Positions 1 through 11,789 of a stretch of 64,000 nucleotides of DNA are shown in pieces. This DNA comes from Udeniomyces pyricola (Eukaryota; Basidiomycota; Tremellomycetes; Cystofilobasidiales; Mrakiaceae), in assembly GCA_039545295.1 (NCBI GenBank), contig BCIK01000025.1, positions 128,080-192,079 of the forward strand. The letters are read 5' to 3'. The notes under the pieces were generated by a model. The model saw nothing but the letters and a program-made list of their open reading frames with translations, had not been told where the DNA came from and did no database searches. Every line of letters begins with the position of its first letter. Within the stretch, counting starts at the first letter, position 1. The position numbers were made by a program, and so were the translations under genes.

Positions 1-110
1 CACATCACCACATCACCACATCACCACATCACCACATCACCACACCATCAGTCCAGACCGTTCGTCAGGTCAGACTGAGTCCAAGCATGTCGTCAGCGCA
101 CACCACTCAC
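1..110 (-). repeat. Tandem 8-mer minisatellite in a truncated ECD intron
   Basis: Bases 1 to about 42 are about five perfect copies of an 8-bp unit (ACATCACC). The stretch lies downstream, on the minus strand, of the donor that ends the last visible exon of the Ecdysoneless-like gene, so it is inferred to be intronic. The intron's acceptor is outside the window. Confidence 0.75.
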
Positions 111-2887
111 TTTGTCTCGTCTCCACTGCCGTTCTTGCCAATCGCCACCCAGCCCCGGACGGCCTCTTCCTCTCGCTCCTTCCACAACTTGCTGCCCTCG
201 ATCTCGCCCTTTGGATACCATCCTGCCTTTACGAGGTTTTCCATGTACTGTGTGAACTGGTCGTCTTGCTGGAGAGCCGAAAGGCGGACCGAGGCCTATG
301 TGTCAAGCGAAGACGCAGGGATAGATGGATAGATGGATAGATGGATAGATGGATAGATGGATAGATGGACGCACACATGCAAAGATGTATAGGGCGAGCA
401 AGTGATCGGTCAGCTGATCACATATCCAGACAACCCAAAGCGATACATGCACCCAACACCGAAACACCGAAACACCGAACCAGAGCATCGGACGCACAGA
501 CTCAGCTGACGAATCGAGGGCGGGGAACTCTTTCGCTCGTCCTTTGGACTCGCTGCAGAGGATCTCGAATCCGACGGCCTGAAGGGAAGTGAGTGGAAGT
601 GGATGGAAGTGGGTGGAAGTGAGCGGAAGTGAGTGGAAGTNNGTGGAAGTAGGTGGAAGTTTGTCAGACGCAAAGAAGGATGGGAAAGTAAGGGCATACG
701 ACGGGTCAGCGCCACCGATATATCTGCATACAGAACGGAGGATGGGAGACATCGGTCGAGATCGAGAGTACAGTATCNCATGTAGNAGAAAGAGAAGCAA
801 AAAGAGAGAAGAAGAGAAAAAGATGCGACACGAAAGACAAGGTGCAGGACACGCATCGCAGCACATGACACACCAAAGATGACACACCAAAGACGCGGCC
901 TTACCAGCTTGACACCTCTCGTCCTCGCCTGTCGCTCAGCACGCCGCGAGGCATCGTCCTCNGGCGCACTCATNGCGTCCGTCCACTCGCGACCGAACGC
1001 CTTGCTCGGCCAAAACTCCTGACCCTCCAGCTGGGCGTAGGCGGTCCGCGTCATGCTGATCTGGGTGAGGACGGCGTCGGCAGGCGGGAACCGTGGCATC
1101 TTGGCGACTTTCTGCAGACACACAAGGCCGCAACGAAGGAGCACGCCAAGTGGGAGATGTGTCAGTATGTCCCGGTCGACATGACAGCGGCGGCACTAGT
1201 AACAGCACTAGCAACAGCACTAGCAACAGCACTAGCAACAGCACTAGCAACAGCACTAGCAACATCACTAGCAACATCCACAGCAACATCCACAGCAACA
1301 TCCACAGCAACATCCGCGCCATATGCGGTAGAAACGTGGTAGAAAGGTGGTAGAACAAACGAACCCTCAGCTGGCTAGGGTCCCTCGTGTAGAACGTCTC
1401 GACCGCCTTTTGCACAAGCTCAGGCTTCCTCGCCAGTGCCCGAGCAATGTCGGTAGGCAGCCAGACGGTCGTCCTCTGCTGGTGCTCTCGCAGCGAGCCA
1501 GGATAGCCCTCGACCCTTTCCCACGCGACGCGCTCCACCGTCGGTTCCCGCCAACGACCTGCGCGGACCTCGGCCAGTGCGAGCGAGGGAGAGAGCCAGC
1601 CGGACGAGGAGCTCGATGAGCCATCGCCGCCGCCATTGCCATTGCCGTTGTCGCCGTTATCGTCGTCGTCTGACTCGGCATGGGTCTGGCGGCGGAGAGA
1701 TCTCGGTGGTAGGGACGACCGAGGAGACGAGACTGAGAGCGGGATGAGATGGAGCTGTCCGTTAGTGATCCAGACCTGGATGCAAGATGTGATGTCGGTG
1801 TGATGTCGATGTGAGGACGATGTGAGGACGATGCGAAGATGGATTCGAGGACGAGGTGAGGACGATGTGAGGAAGATGTGAGGAAGATGCGAAAATGGAT
1901 TCAAGGTCATCACGCGTTTAGTCAGTCGTGATCTCGACCAAAAAGCCACATCCCGCTCGACAAGAGCACAAACGAGCGAAACGGTCGATCAGCGGAGGAC
2001 GTACCCGATTTTCCGAGTTTGAGGGTGTGACCCAGTCAGGAAGGACATGTGCTGCCTCGATGAGGATAAAGTCGCCATCGGCGTCGTATATGCTGTGAGT
2101 GACGTATCATGCCAAGCGTCGTCTAGTCAGTCAGTCAATTGCTCACTCACTCAGGTCAGATCAGGTCAGGCCAGGTCAGATCAGGTCAGATCAGATCAGA
2201 TCAGGTCAGATCAGGACAGATCAGATCAGATCAGATCAGTCAGTTGCCAGATCTCTCAACCTGACAAGTCTCTTGGCCTGTCTTTGAGTCGATCAGTCAG
2301 AGCTCCACACAGCTGTGTGATATATACAGCTGCGTGCCCTCTCATTCTCTCCTTATGTTACACGCATGCCAGCCTGCGACGTGAGCGACACGAGCCCCCA
2401 GCCCAACCTCGACACACCACGACAGACTGACAAGACAAAAAGCCACTCACGACCCAACGACACCCGGATACAGCTTCGTGACTTGCCGCATGAGCCAAAC
2501 GACGACCCATTCGTCCTCGATCGAGTCCCCTACACGCATGACTCCCCTCAACACCCATGTCTGCTCCCCAGCTTTCGGTGCTCCTCCTTCTTGGCCTTGG
2601 TCCGTCTCGGCAGCAGCAGCAGCCGGCGCGGGACGTGTCGGTGTCCGTGTCTTGCCAACAGAACGAGCCTCGCGTTCCTCCGCCGCGACGTCCCGAGCCA
2701 CGAGCTCGAACGCGTCCCGGTGCCAGATCCAACTCGCAGGCAAGAGGTCGTGGAGGATGGAATGGGTGATGCGCGAGGCGAGAGCGGTAGCCGAGGCTAA
2801 CGAGGTCGACGCTGTCGACGGTAGGTGGAACGCGTAGTGGACGGCGTCCTGGGGGATCGAAGGTGAGTTGTAGGCTCGAGTGGACAT
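111..2887 (-). CDS. ECD: Ecdysoneless/SGT1-family protein (3' end missing)
   Basis: This is a homologue of the Ecdysoneless (ECD, human SGT1) family, a regulator of cell cycle and of transcription or splicing that works through protein contacts and has no known enzymatic activity. Visible exons are 2451-2887, 2005-2092, 1365-1775, 905-1111, 498-578 and 111-295, all in consistent phase. Family signatures seen in order are an N-terminal VHY start segment, the block GDSIEDEWVVVWLMRQVTK, the block ADGDFILIEAAHVLPDWV, WITNGQLHLIP, the helix-rich segment ending FYTRDP, the PRFPPADAVLT segment, and GVKLAVGFEIL spanning an exon junction. The start ATG at 2887 fits the family N-terminus. The C-terminal acidic tail lies left of the window. 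Exon 4 contains two N positions. Every visible intron carries a tandem repeat. The family call is strong; the cellular role here is inferred. Confidence 0.88.
296..497 (-). repeat. Minisatellite in ECD intron 5
   Basis: About six copies of the 8-bp unit ATAGATGG occupy roughly 321-368 within the 202-nt intron between ECD exons 5 and 6. Confidence 0.85.
579..904 (-). repeat. Minisatellite in ECD intron 4
   Basis: Around 589-660 a degenerate unit of about 10 bp (GTGGAAGTGG and variants) is repeated some seven times, with two N bases inside. The rest of the intron is purine-rich on the plus strand. Confidence 0.8.
1112..1364 (-). repeat. Minisatellite in ECD intron 3
   Basis: From about 1196 to 1316 the plus strand reads as an array of a 12-bp unit (ACTAGCAACAGC, about six copies), changing to a related unit (ACATCCACAGCA, about four copies). 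The two unit types sit side by side, as expected for an array that has expanded and then diverged. Confidence 0.88.
1776..2004 (-). repeat. Minisatellite in ECD intron 2
   Basis: Between about 1790 and 1895 an 11-12-bp unit (GATGTGAGGAC and variants) recurs about eight times inside the 229-nt intron. Confidence 0.75.
2093..2450 (-). repeat. Minisatellite in ECD intron 1
   Basis: From about 2153 to 2240 the units AGGTCAGATC and TCAGATCAGA (5- and 10-bp periodicities) are repeated through the middle of the 358-nt first intron. Confidence 0.85.
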
Positions 2888-3586
2888 GCCGAGGGTAGAG
2901 AAATCGAGAGAGAGAGAGGATGAGAGGTCGAGGGTGAGAGGTCGAGGGTGAGAGTGAGAGGTCGAAGATGAGAGGATGAGACGACGGTGATCTAATCAGC
3001 CAGACGACGGACGGGATGACACGTCTTGGACTTTGGAATTTGGGTGGTGGTGGTGGTGGACGGACGCGAAGGTGGACAAGACCGGGAATCGCCGGAGGAA
3101 ACCTCGGACCAACCTCGAAATATAAATCATAAATGATAATTCAGAAACCAATGAAGCGATTGTATCAATGATGGGTTAGATCGAATCGTTCCGAATCATT
3201 CTCATCTTCTCATCGAGGATCATGCACCTCTTCGATCGTGAACGCCAACAGTCGTGCCATTTCCTACCTCGTACGAGAGATACAAGAACGCGTTATCTTT
3301 CTGTGATGGCCTCAGTAGTGTCAGCTGTGATACAAGTCAAGGAGTACTTCATCAGCTGACTAACCATATATATTCAACGAGAGAGTCATCCTCGAAACAC
3401 ATCAGACGGAACGTAAGTTACCGACATCGCACATATACCAACAGAGTCCAGAAGGGGCAAGCACAAGGTTGACAAAAAGCATGGAGAAAAAAAAAAAAAA
3501 AAAAGACATAAAGGGAGCTCAAGTACCATCAAGTCCCAACGACTCTCTCATCTGATCTCATCCCCTCACTGATCCCCATTGATTCT
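2888..3586. other. Intergenic: ECD promoter side and MTC1 3' side
   Basis: No gene is seen. The region upstream of the ECD start has a tandem purine repeat (GAGAGGTCGAGGGT, about three copies, 2923-2966) and a short GGT run near 3043-3058. An uninterrupted run of 18 A lies at 3487-3504. Confidence 0.6.
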
Positions 3587-5857
3587 TCACTCTTCCTGCG
3601 CTCCAACCACGGTTGATGACGAACCGACCGCATCATCTTCCGTCTCTCCACCACCCAACCCAGCCATCCTACCATACACGTAATCCCCTCCAATGACCTC
3701 GACGGCGCCTCTCAAGCTCCCGACCATAGCCTCCTCCACCCACTCGTTCTCCTCGTACTTGACGCTCAGCCAACGGCCCGGCAACGGTTGGCTCGAAGTG
3801 CTATGCACGAGGTTGTGCGACGGATCCGATAGCAGCAGGAGGAAGGATAGATGTTGGGGCGCGGAGGGGGCGGCTGAGGGTGGGGTCGAAGTCGCTGTGC
3901 TAGGGTTGGAGGAGGGGACAGCTTCGGGGAAGGGAAGAGAGGCCAAAATGGGTTGGATAGAGAGGAAGATGGGGGTGACAGAGACCGGTGCTGACGCGTT
4001 GGGAGGTTGGACTGGCTTGGCCGCATGCTTAGCAATCATCTCATCCAAAGCAGCCTAATGGACAAAGACACGGGTTGAGGGTACATCAAGTGGATGACCA
4101 ATCAGCATGGATGGAAGAACAACAGCCGGGGACAAGACAACCATCGTTTTACACTACAAGGGAAATGATCTGGTTCACCTGAGCTCTCTTGATACCCTCT
4201 TCCCACCCTTCAACCGTCTGCAAGCTCCTCTCTTTCCCAGCCGCGTCTTTGTCGAGCAGTTCCTCAATAACATTGAGCTCGCCACCCTCAACCCTCTCCA
4301 GGACACGACCAAATGCCCGGTAGACGACGCCCTCGACGCCTTCGTAGCCAATCATCGGGTGGGCAAGGTGAACCTCGATAAGCTCATGCGCAGCAATGGG
4401 AGGAGCGATCGTCGAGAGCAGAGCAGACGTTTGATCAACCAGGCTTTGACCTTGAACAAGCACGTAAGAGCAAGCGAACAAGATCACATTTGGGTATGTG
4501 ACAAAAAGGAAAAGAGAGCATCAGCTGCTTTGATTCGTAAATGTCTTCTCACTTTGGATGATGAGAAACAGAACGCACGGAGTTTAGCGAGATCGACGCC
4601 CTTGAGCCTTTCTTCTAATCCGCCTCGCAATCCGTTGAGATCGATGCCTTTCAACTGCTCGAGTCCCTTGAGACCTCCCAATCCCCATCCACCACCTCCC
4701 GCCTGAGTCTCTTCTCCACCAGAGCTCCCCCCCGCCTGGATCTCGAGTCCTCTCCGAGTATCTTGGACAACTTCGCCGATAGCGCCCGAGACGGCCTTCT
4801 GACCCTCAGCTTGAATGGCGGCTGCGGCTTGGCGAGCTGACTCGAGCGTCTTGGAAGCCGACGACCAAAGAGATCCCCAGCCTCCACCTGTGCTTGCGGG
4901 GGCGGGAGTCGGAGTAGGAACGTTGAGAGGCTCGACGGGCTTGGGCGCCGGGGGTGAGACCGTGACGGCAGGGGGCTTGGGGGAGGTGGACATAGCCGAA
5001 GCAGGCGGGACGGAAAGGGGACGAGTTGGGGTGGATGATTTGGCAGTGAGGTCTAGATATTTGGATATGAATCAAAACAGGAGAGCAGAATGGGTGATAT
5101 AAGTTGTATGCCACGGTATACGTCATGGGTCGGAGATGTGTGCGGGTGTGCAGAATCAAGGAGGGAGGAAGTAACAAGCTAGGGATCGTGCAGGGACGCG
5201 TTCCTTATGCCGGAAATCGATGATGGCTATACCCTTCATTAAAGTCATTCCGTCAACGTTTGAGGACTGGGTACGATATGAAAGCACCGTCATGGAGATC
5301 ATCTGACCGTGGGTGTGAGGACAAGCGAGGGAGATAGTTAAGCGTCCATCTCGCGGAAGCTAACCACCCCCTGACCGGTAGTCCCTTTGCCTTGCCCTCA
5401 CACGCTTGGGTCGTCATCATACATCATAATTACTGCTGCTGCGCTCAATCTGGAATCCATCAAGAATCTGCATCGCACAAGGCTACTCACCGTCCAAGAA
5501 CTTGAGCGCATCTTCGGCTTCCTTGCCTGCGCCTACGATCCCCTCGCCATCGCCGTCCCGATGAAGATCCCCGCTCTTCCTGCTCGCCTCGATGCTCCTC
5601 CTGCTATCGGTGCTCTTTCTCGGACCTGCTTCAGAGCTGACTCTCTTCTTGATGGCACTAGAGGATGTGACAGGTGCTGGATTGGACGTCGTCACAGGGA
5701 TGGAAGTGGCAGAGGTCGCGTCTGATGAGACTGTCGTCGTTGTTACTTTCGGAGACGAAGGGGGCGGCGATGCGGGAGGGACATCGTCCACAGAGAAGTC
5801 CAGGTCGTCGAGGAATTGGAGAGCCTCTTCGGCCTTGGACTTGGGTTTGGGAGCCAT
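3587..5857 (-). CDS. MTC1: MTC1-like protein (maintenance of telomere capping 1 family)
   Basis: Four exons (5491-5857, 4579-5052, 4179-4450, 3587-4054) join in phase to 526 aa. The N-terminus MAPKPKSKAEEALQFLDDLD matches the short acidic helix that opens fungal Mtc1 (DUF5427) proteins. A proline-rich linker follows, then a GWGSLWSSASKTLESARQ segment typical of the family, a Gly-rich stretch, and the conserved HELIEVHLAHPMIGYEGVEGVVYRAF core. Yeast Mtc1 is similar in size (about 480 aa), is associated with ER-to-Golgi trafficking, and was named from a genetic interaction with cdc13; its biochemistry is unknown. The first intron (438 nt) splits the N-terminal helix from the rest, so a prediction starting at the ATG at 4993 would lose about 140 residues. 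The family call is good; the role is inferred. Confidence 0.78.
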
Positions 5858-6185
5858 GATGGATGATGTGGAGATATGTATCAATGGAGATGTTTGGTGT
5901 GTAAGGTGAAGGGGATTGGATGATGATCTCGGGTCAGGACGATGTGGGTGATGATGAAAGGACCCAACTGAAACGGCGACCACGCAGGCGAAACCAACCG
6001 AAACGACAAGAAACGAACGACATCGATCGATCACATTGGCTTTTTCTTCTTTTTCTTCTCATTCCGAGATCTTCTTTGACAATCACCCATTCATTTCATC
6101 GACACAGATCTCAGGTGAATACAACCACTCATACTGCAGTGCTACCAGGAAACATATTCGTGAACGCCATCGGTTCTTTCTCTGA
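5858..6185. other. Intergenic between MTC1 start and catalase-like stop
   Basis: This 328-bp spacer holds the MTC1 promoter and the 3' UTR of the downstream minus-strand gene. No distinct motif, RNA gene or repeat was recognised. Confidence 0.5.
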
Positions 6186-8265
6186 TCAAGGCATCTCCGA
6201 GATAGAACGTGGGAACCGGACCTTCTTGCCATTGGCCTCCGCTCGACGATCCCGGCTCGCTTCATACAAACGCTGAAGATACCAAATGAGGATCCAGCTC
6301 ACAGCGTCAGTGATCTATACAAGAGATATGGCATGTGTAGATGAACAAATAAGGACAGCTTAGAACATCCTACTGACCTTCCGCAACCGGTTTATCGATC
6401 CAAGGGGTCGATGAGCTGCCAAGCAGTTGAATGGTGACAATGCAATCTCGTCTTCCCACCAGGCCTTCCTGGTCTCATCCCAACTCTCCTGAGGCTCGAA
6501 TCGAACGTGTCCCAAAGTAATCCAGGGCGCAGTTGCCTCATCCCACACGACACTCGCATCCTCCACAGGATGCGATGTAAGGTCCGACGAGAATTGGGCG
6601 CGGATATCGTAAGTAGCGGGATGGGAAGCAAAGTGGTTTTGAAGAAGTTTACGATGCTCATCGGGTGAGGCGGTGGAGGACAGCTGGAAACTTTGCGAGA
6701 GGGCTGTCTGAGAGGGATCGGTGGGCACCAAAGAGATATGGGCCACGTAGGGGCCAAAGGCAAAGGCGGCTGTGGCCCAACATGGTTGTGATCGAACCAA
6801 CGAAGGGGCGTACAGTAAAAATGGGTCTGAGTCAGATCCGACCGAGTGCTCGTAGGTGTGACATGGGGGGCGGGGGGAGGGGGCGTATCAAAGAACTTAC
6901 ATTGGGTGTAGAGGGTATCGCCGATCAAATGCGCTGATTGAACGGATTTCGGAGACAGGGAAAGAACACAAACAGGATTGAGTTTTTGTTCGGTACATAC
7001 CTCGAGTACGACATGACCGCTGTTCAAAAAGAGCACTCCATCTCACTGTTAGGTAATTGCGTTGGCGCCGACTGCTTAGCCGCATCCGGTCGCTTCTTGA
7101 GTTCAGCCGAGAGACCATCAGGATCGTCCCAAAACTTGTCCCGGAGGGTGAAGATGTCAACGCATGTAGTGACATCCGTCAGCTGAACCGATGAAGACGT
7201 AAACACGCGTCAATGCCAGTGAGTACGATCGTGTTACAATCTTGAGCGACATCCAAGTGACCCCTCTACCAGGTTAACATCAGAACGAACCTCGATCATT
7301 GGAGCATTATTGAAGTGCACTGGAGATTGAGAAGAAAAGACACAAAACAAAAAACGCAAAGTTCATGAGCGAGTCCGAGCTGAGCTGATCATCTAGCCAA
7401 TCATAGCTAGCGCGTTTGACTCACGATCCATCGTCCCAGTTCCCTCGCCTGACATCGCTTCCCCCTCGACGCCAAAAATCTTGATGCCGAGTCCTCGAGG
7501 AGACTTTTCCGTATCAGGTTGAATGTGGATTGGTTCGTTGGCGTATCGAGCGCCGATACTATACGTCTTACCCGGAGAGCTGCGCGACGACATGGAAGGA
7601 ACGACATCAGCATCACGCATGACTTCAAAAGTACGCTGAGAGCAGATACGTCTCGGTATCACCTGAAGAGTCCATGTCGTAAGTAGGGAGGGAGCTCCGA
7701 AGAGACGGTCATCTCCCCCTTGACAAAAGCGAGGGACTTGACATGTGTCGTGCGAAAATGTTTGCCGTGTTGACTGTGATTACGGGTCTGATCGGATGAT
7801 GGGTCAGAGAGCGGGATCAGATTTAGACGAGAGGAACAGTAAGGTAGACATCGGTTGGATGTCAGCCTACCTGCATACGAGCGGTTCTGAGCGGTAATGA
7901 AGTGATGTATAAATAAGGTCGAAAGAGAAAGATCAGCATCAGGGGTCAGCCTGAGGTGCAATTTGGTCTGCATGAGGGCGACAGTTGGGAAGCGTGTACG
8001 AAACATACATCTCGATAAGTCGATCGCTAACCATGACGACAGGAGGATGATACTCAAAGACTGTCAGCTAAAAGTATAAGAGATCCCCAATCATTCTTAT
8101 CGACATGTTGGTGAGGTCTCACATCTTCTCTTCTTCATCGGGCTGGATTTCAGACTCGGCGTCTTGCCATCGAACCCAGTCATCCGGGATATTGGGCTGC
8201 GCCACAATGGCAGATTTGAGGGTTGTTGCGACCGTAGAGGCGGCGGATGTGAGGATGGCTGCCAT
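6186..8265 (-). CDS. Catalase-like heme-fold protein
   Basis: Ten exons join in phase to 391 aa: 8123-8265, 8009-8026, 7871-7886, 7663-7787, 7425-7579, 7291-7319, 7047-7182, 6901-6933, 6378-6769 and 6186-6314. The product matches the short catalase-related proteins of about 390 aa found in fungi and bacteria. Seen in order are WVRWQDAESEIQPDEEEKI near the N-terminus, the HGKHFRTTHVKSLAFVKGE segment (equivalent to the distal-His HAKG region of catalase), SPRGLGIKIFGVEGE, NNAPMIELTD, PDAAKQSAPTQLPNTHL, and the C-terminal block FNCLAAHRPLGSINRLRK. True catalases are longer and have a proximal heme-ligating Tyr motif that I do not see, so peroxidase, lipid peroxide or no enzymatic activity are all possible. 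Exons 2 and 3 are only 18 and 16 nt. The family call is strong; substrate unknown. Confidence 0.85.
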
Positions 8266-8785
8266 GATGAGTGACCTAGGCGAGTGGAATACTTGGTGAT
8301 GGTGAGGTGTCGACGGCGGTATATACGTCTTCTGGAGGGGGACAATCGTGGAGCAGGACAGTCGATCCGATGACGGTTCGATGATCCGGCTTGTTCCGTG
8401 AGTCATTATCGATCATCACCGCACGCGTTGGGATTCATCCATCGTCTGTAGCTGAATTAGTATACCCATATCTGCATGAAAACACGTATACGGACGCATG
8501 TATTCGATGATATATATCATATACCATATATCAGCCCTATGTCAGACCGCATCATCAACACTTCTGATGCCAAGAAGAAGAGATCAAAAAAGAAAAGGAA
8601 AAAAAGAATCGAAAATAAACTGGAGCCAAATTTCGGTTGTCAACTCGAGGTTTTCGGCCAACTCCTGAGTTTCCTTGGTGTGAAAGCAACGCCCGTGATC
8701 GTCTTACCTCTGGCCTTCCACCGTTCACCTACCCACTTGTCCAACGCACATCCTACACGCCTCGAAACTCTTTCAACCTCTCACC
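8266..8785. promoter_or_regulatory. Shared divergent promoter region
   Basis: These 520 bp separate two divergent start codons (catalase-like minus, zinc-knuckle plus). An AT-rich palindromic patch of ATATATCATATA type lies at about 8509-8532. No specific factor site was identified. Confidence 0.45.
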
Positions 8786-10466
8786 ATGACACGAGTGACT
8801 TCCATCGGCTACAAGAAGAAGACCTACCTGCCCTCCGACACGCCCGCCGAGAACCCTTACGGCGCTCCTCAGCAGTCCTTTGCCTCGTCCTCCAACTCCG
8901 TCGCCGTCAGAGCCCCCACGGTCACTGTCGACGATGGTCCAAGACCCATCGCCAAGCTTCCCAAGAACCGACGCGGTACTCGTGGAAAGAAGGACAAACG
9001 GGGCAAGAAGGAGCCCGTCGCGAGTACTGTTGTCGAGGGCGGCGCTGTCGCTTCCGCTGCTTCTGCCGAGGGCGGGGAGACATCCGTCGCGTCTACTTCA
9101 ACTCCAGTCGAGAGCACGGAGGGTGAGAAAGCTGAGGGTGGAGAGGTTGTGATTGAGGAGTATGTTGGCAAGCAAGACGGCGAGAGGGCTCCGGATGGAC
9201 GACTGACCATGGCTGGATTGAAGGGACCCAAGCCTGGAGAGACCGCGACCGAGCACGCGGCGAGAATGCTGAAGAAAGAGGCCCAGAAGTTGAGGAGAGA
9301 GAACGGTACGTCTTCTCTCGTGGTTGTCGTTTGGGATCTATTTGCGTGAGATGAGGGAGCTAAACACCAAGCAAGGGCTTGGGACGATGGGCAGTGCTGA
9401 GCTGCGTATAGGCGCCTGAGCCGCCTAGTATGACGATCATCAAGATTGAATATCACAATCGTATCCGTATTGACTTATGTTGACGTACCTTGCATACATA
9501 TGTCCCTTCAGATTACAACGCACGAATCGCTCAATCCGAGGCTCGACGACTTGCTCGAATTGCCGAACGTGAGGCTGCGACGACGTGCTTCGCCTGCCGA
9601 GCCAAGGGTCACTCTGCCCGCGAGTGCCCAAATAACCTTGAGGGAGGTCTGGAGATTGAGGGAGTCCAAAGCATGACTGGAAGGGACGCTGTCAACATCT
9701 GCTACCGGTTCGTCCATTGAGCTTAGCTTGATCGATTGGTTTATGTCATCCTTCGGGACATGCAGTTGATGACAGTCTCGTGATTTCTCTTGCTGATGCA
9801 TCATTGCTCTCATCCATCGCGTCTGTGATGGTCACTTCAGATGTGGCTCAACCGCTCATTCACTCAAGCAATGCCGTGCGCCTCTCAACAAGAAGGACCC
9901 TATGCCTCACGCGTCTTGCTTCGTGTGTCTCCAAAAAGGTCATCTCGCTGGGTCGTGTCCCAAGAACGCCGCCAAGGGCGTCTACCCAGAAGGAGGCAGC
10001 TGCAAGATTTGCCAGGGCAAAGATCACCTTGCCAAGGACTGTGGACTTAGGAAGGATGGTGCGTCTTCATCTTTGGTTTGGATGGTTGTATCATTTGGAT
10101 CCTCTGTCCCTGTTTCTGCTTGTGTCTTTTCTCCGTTGTCCTCTCCATCACTGTCCTGAGTTGGGTTCCGCTGTGTCAAGAATCGTATGGAGCGTTCAGC
10201 TGATTATCATTCCTCGGTCACTATTACTTTGTCCTGACTCCTCAGAGCGAGCCATCACCACCGCCCTTCTTCCGCCTTCTCCCACCCGCCCTGCCGGGGC
10301 GGACGAAGACGACTTCCACGTGTTGAAGCGTAAGCATCTCGAGGTCGAGCAAGAGGAGAAGGATGTTTTGGACGCGACCAAGAAGCAGACGAAGCCGAGG
10401 TTGGTCGCTGATGGGGCCAAGAGGAAGGACAAGGCGCCCGAGAAGCGAAAGGTGGTTGCTTTCTAG
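8786..10466 (+). CDS. ZCCHC9: ZCCHC9-like protein with four CCHC zinc knuckles
   Basis: Four exons (8786-9305, 9512-9707, 9841-10058, 10246-10466) join to 384 aa. The N-terminal part is low complexity with a basic KNRRGTRGKKDKRGKK patch, probably a nuclear or nucleolar signal. Four zinc knuckles follow: CFACRAKGHSAREC, CYRCGSTAHSLKQC (its codons span the second intron), CFVCLQKGHLAGSC and CKICQGKDHLAKDC. The spacing and the GVYPEGGSCKIC segment match the ZCCHC9 family of nucleolar RNA-binding proteins implicated in rRNA maturation or surveillance. The C-terminus is Lys/Glu-rich. Splicing removes in-frame stops and restores all four CCHC motifs, which supports the model. Confidence 0.88.
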
Positions 10467-10812
10467 ATAAAACGAATACTGGACATGCATCCAGATCTTG
10501 TTTGATTGGTGGTTAAACGTTGAAATGTGTAGACTGCGATGCCGGTGATCAATGTGAAAATGCATGAACGAGTGGAAGCCGCTGGGATAATATTGGACTG
10601 AGGTCAATCAAGTAATGCAGCATGGCGTGTAGAACGGGTTTTCGAAGCGAAAATGCTTATTTCTCCTCCGGCCAACTCCGGCGCTCCAGTGCAAGTCGGG
10701 TATTACCTGGGTCTTTAGGTCGACGCCGCCGCATCGCCCTCACGTTTGTCTTTCACTTCAGTTCCCCCAGCAGGCTCAATACTCTCACTCCTTCCCTATC
10801 GCACGACACACC
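10467..10812. other. Intergenic between zinc-knuckle and glyoxalase-fold genes
   Basis: A 346-bp tandem spacer, pyrimidine-rich just before the next start codon. No other feature was recognised. Confidence 0.45.
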
Positions 10813-11789
10813 ATGCTCAACGGACTTCAACACATCAATCTTACCGTTGGCCCCGAAAACTGGCGAGACACACCCGACGCCCGCGATCCTCTCGAGTTGG
10901 CCGATGTCTTTTATGGAGAGATCCTGCAATTGCGTGAGTTTCGATCAACGACTGGATCGGATACCCACCTGCTACAGGGCATCATATTGTCCGTGTCTTA
11001 CCTTGGTATCTTGAGATGGCAGGGCAAGATCCTGTACCGGAAAATATGGTTGGCAAGCTCCGCTGGTTCGCGTTGGGAGATTCGGGCCAACAGGTAGGTA
11101 AAAGTGGTTTGTCATTGAGGACGAGATGCACACCGGCCAACCGCCCCGGACATTTGCGTGCAGGGTGAGAAATCGCCATGATATATCTCGACCCTCCAGA
11201 TCTGATGCACCATACATCTCTTGTCATCCTTTGTACGCATCCAAACTCTTTTGTCTTTTCCTCTTTGCCAAACCAGATTCACATCTCGCTCGAGTCCGCA
11301 TCGCCTTCAACGGAGATTCTTTTGACCCATCGACCTCAGACGAGAGGTCACCCCGCCTTTACTCTACCCTTTGCTTCGCTACCCACGCTTCAGCAACGGC
11401 TCAACAACTTTAGCGTCTCTGGTCATCCGGCTGCATGTGGATCAGTGAACGGCGGAAGCGGAGGTGCTGGCAGCTTTGTGGCCCCGAGGTGAGTTGCTGC
11501 ATGTGTCGTAGCTCACGATCAATACGACGCACGACATGCAACCTGGTGTATCCGATCCGTCCAGTACTGCGAGTGTCGTTGCGTCGATCAATTGATCAGC
11601 AGACGACTTGCAACAAAGCTGAGGGTCCAACGACAAGGCAGGCTGACCATCATGTTGCATGTTCCACTCGTCACTGTGATCTTGTTCTGATTGTGTAGAT
11701 CGGGCGAGGAAGTTAATGGGGCCAAGAAGGGCGACCGGTTTTTTGTGAGGGACTGGGTTGGAAACCGACTCGAGTTTTCCGGCAATTGA
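10813..11789 (+). CDS. Glyoxalase/bleomycin-resistance/dioxygenase (VOC) family protein
   Basis: Four exons (10813-10933, 11023-11093, 11277-11488, 11699-11789) join to 164 aa. The opening MLNGLQHINLTV is a typical beta strand with a potential metal-binding His, LRWFALGDSGQQIHISLE forms the second strand pair with another His, and the C-terminal RFFVRDWVGNRLEFSG is the classic final strand with a conserved Glu. This is a single VOC module, as in small fungal extradiol-dioxygenase-like proteins, which usually act as dimers. The substrate cannot be read from sequence. The second exon uses the acceptor at 11021-11022; the AG a few bases upstream would shift the frame. Confidence 0.85.

Noticed and set aside
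7020..7046. A 27-nt intron and extra exon in the catalase-like gene (SGHVVLE segment)
   Set aside because: It would need an impossibly short intron and leads to a frame break; joining 7047 directly to 6933 restores the family NTHL segment.
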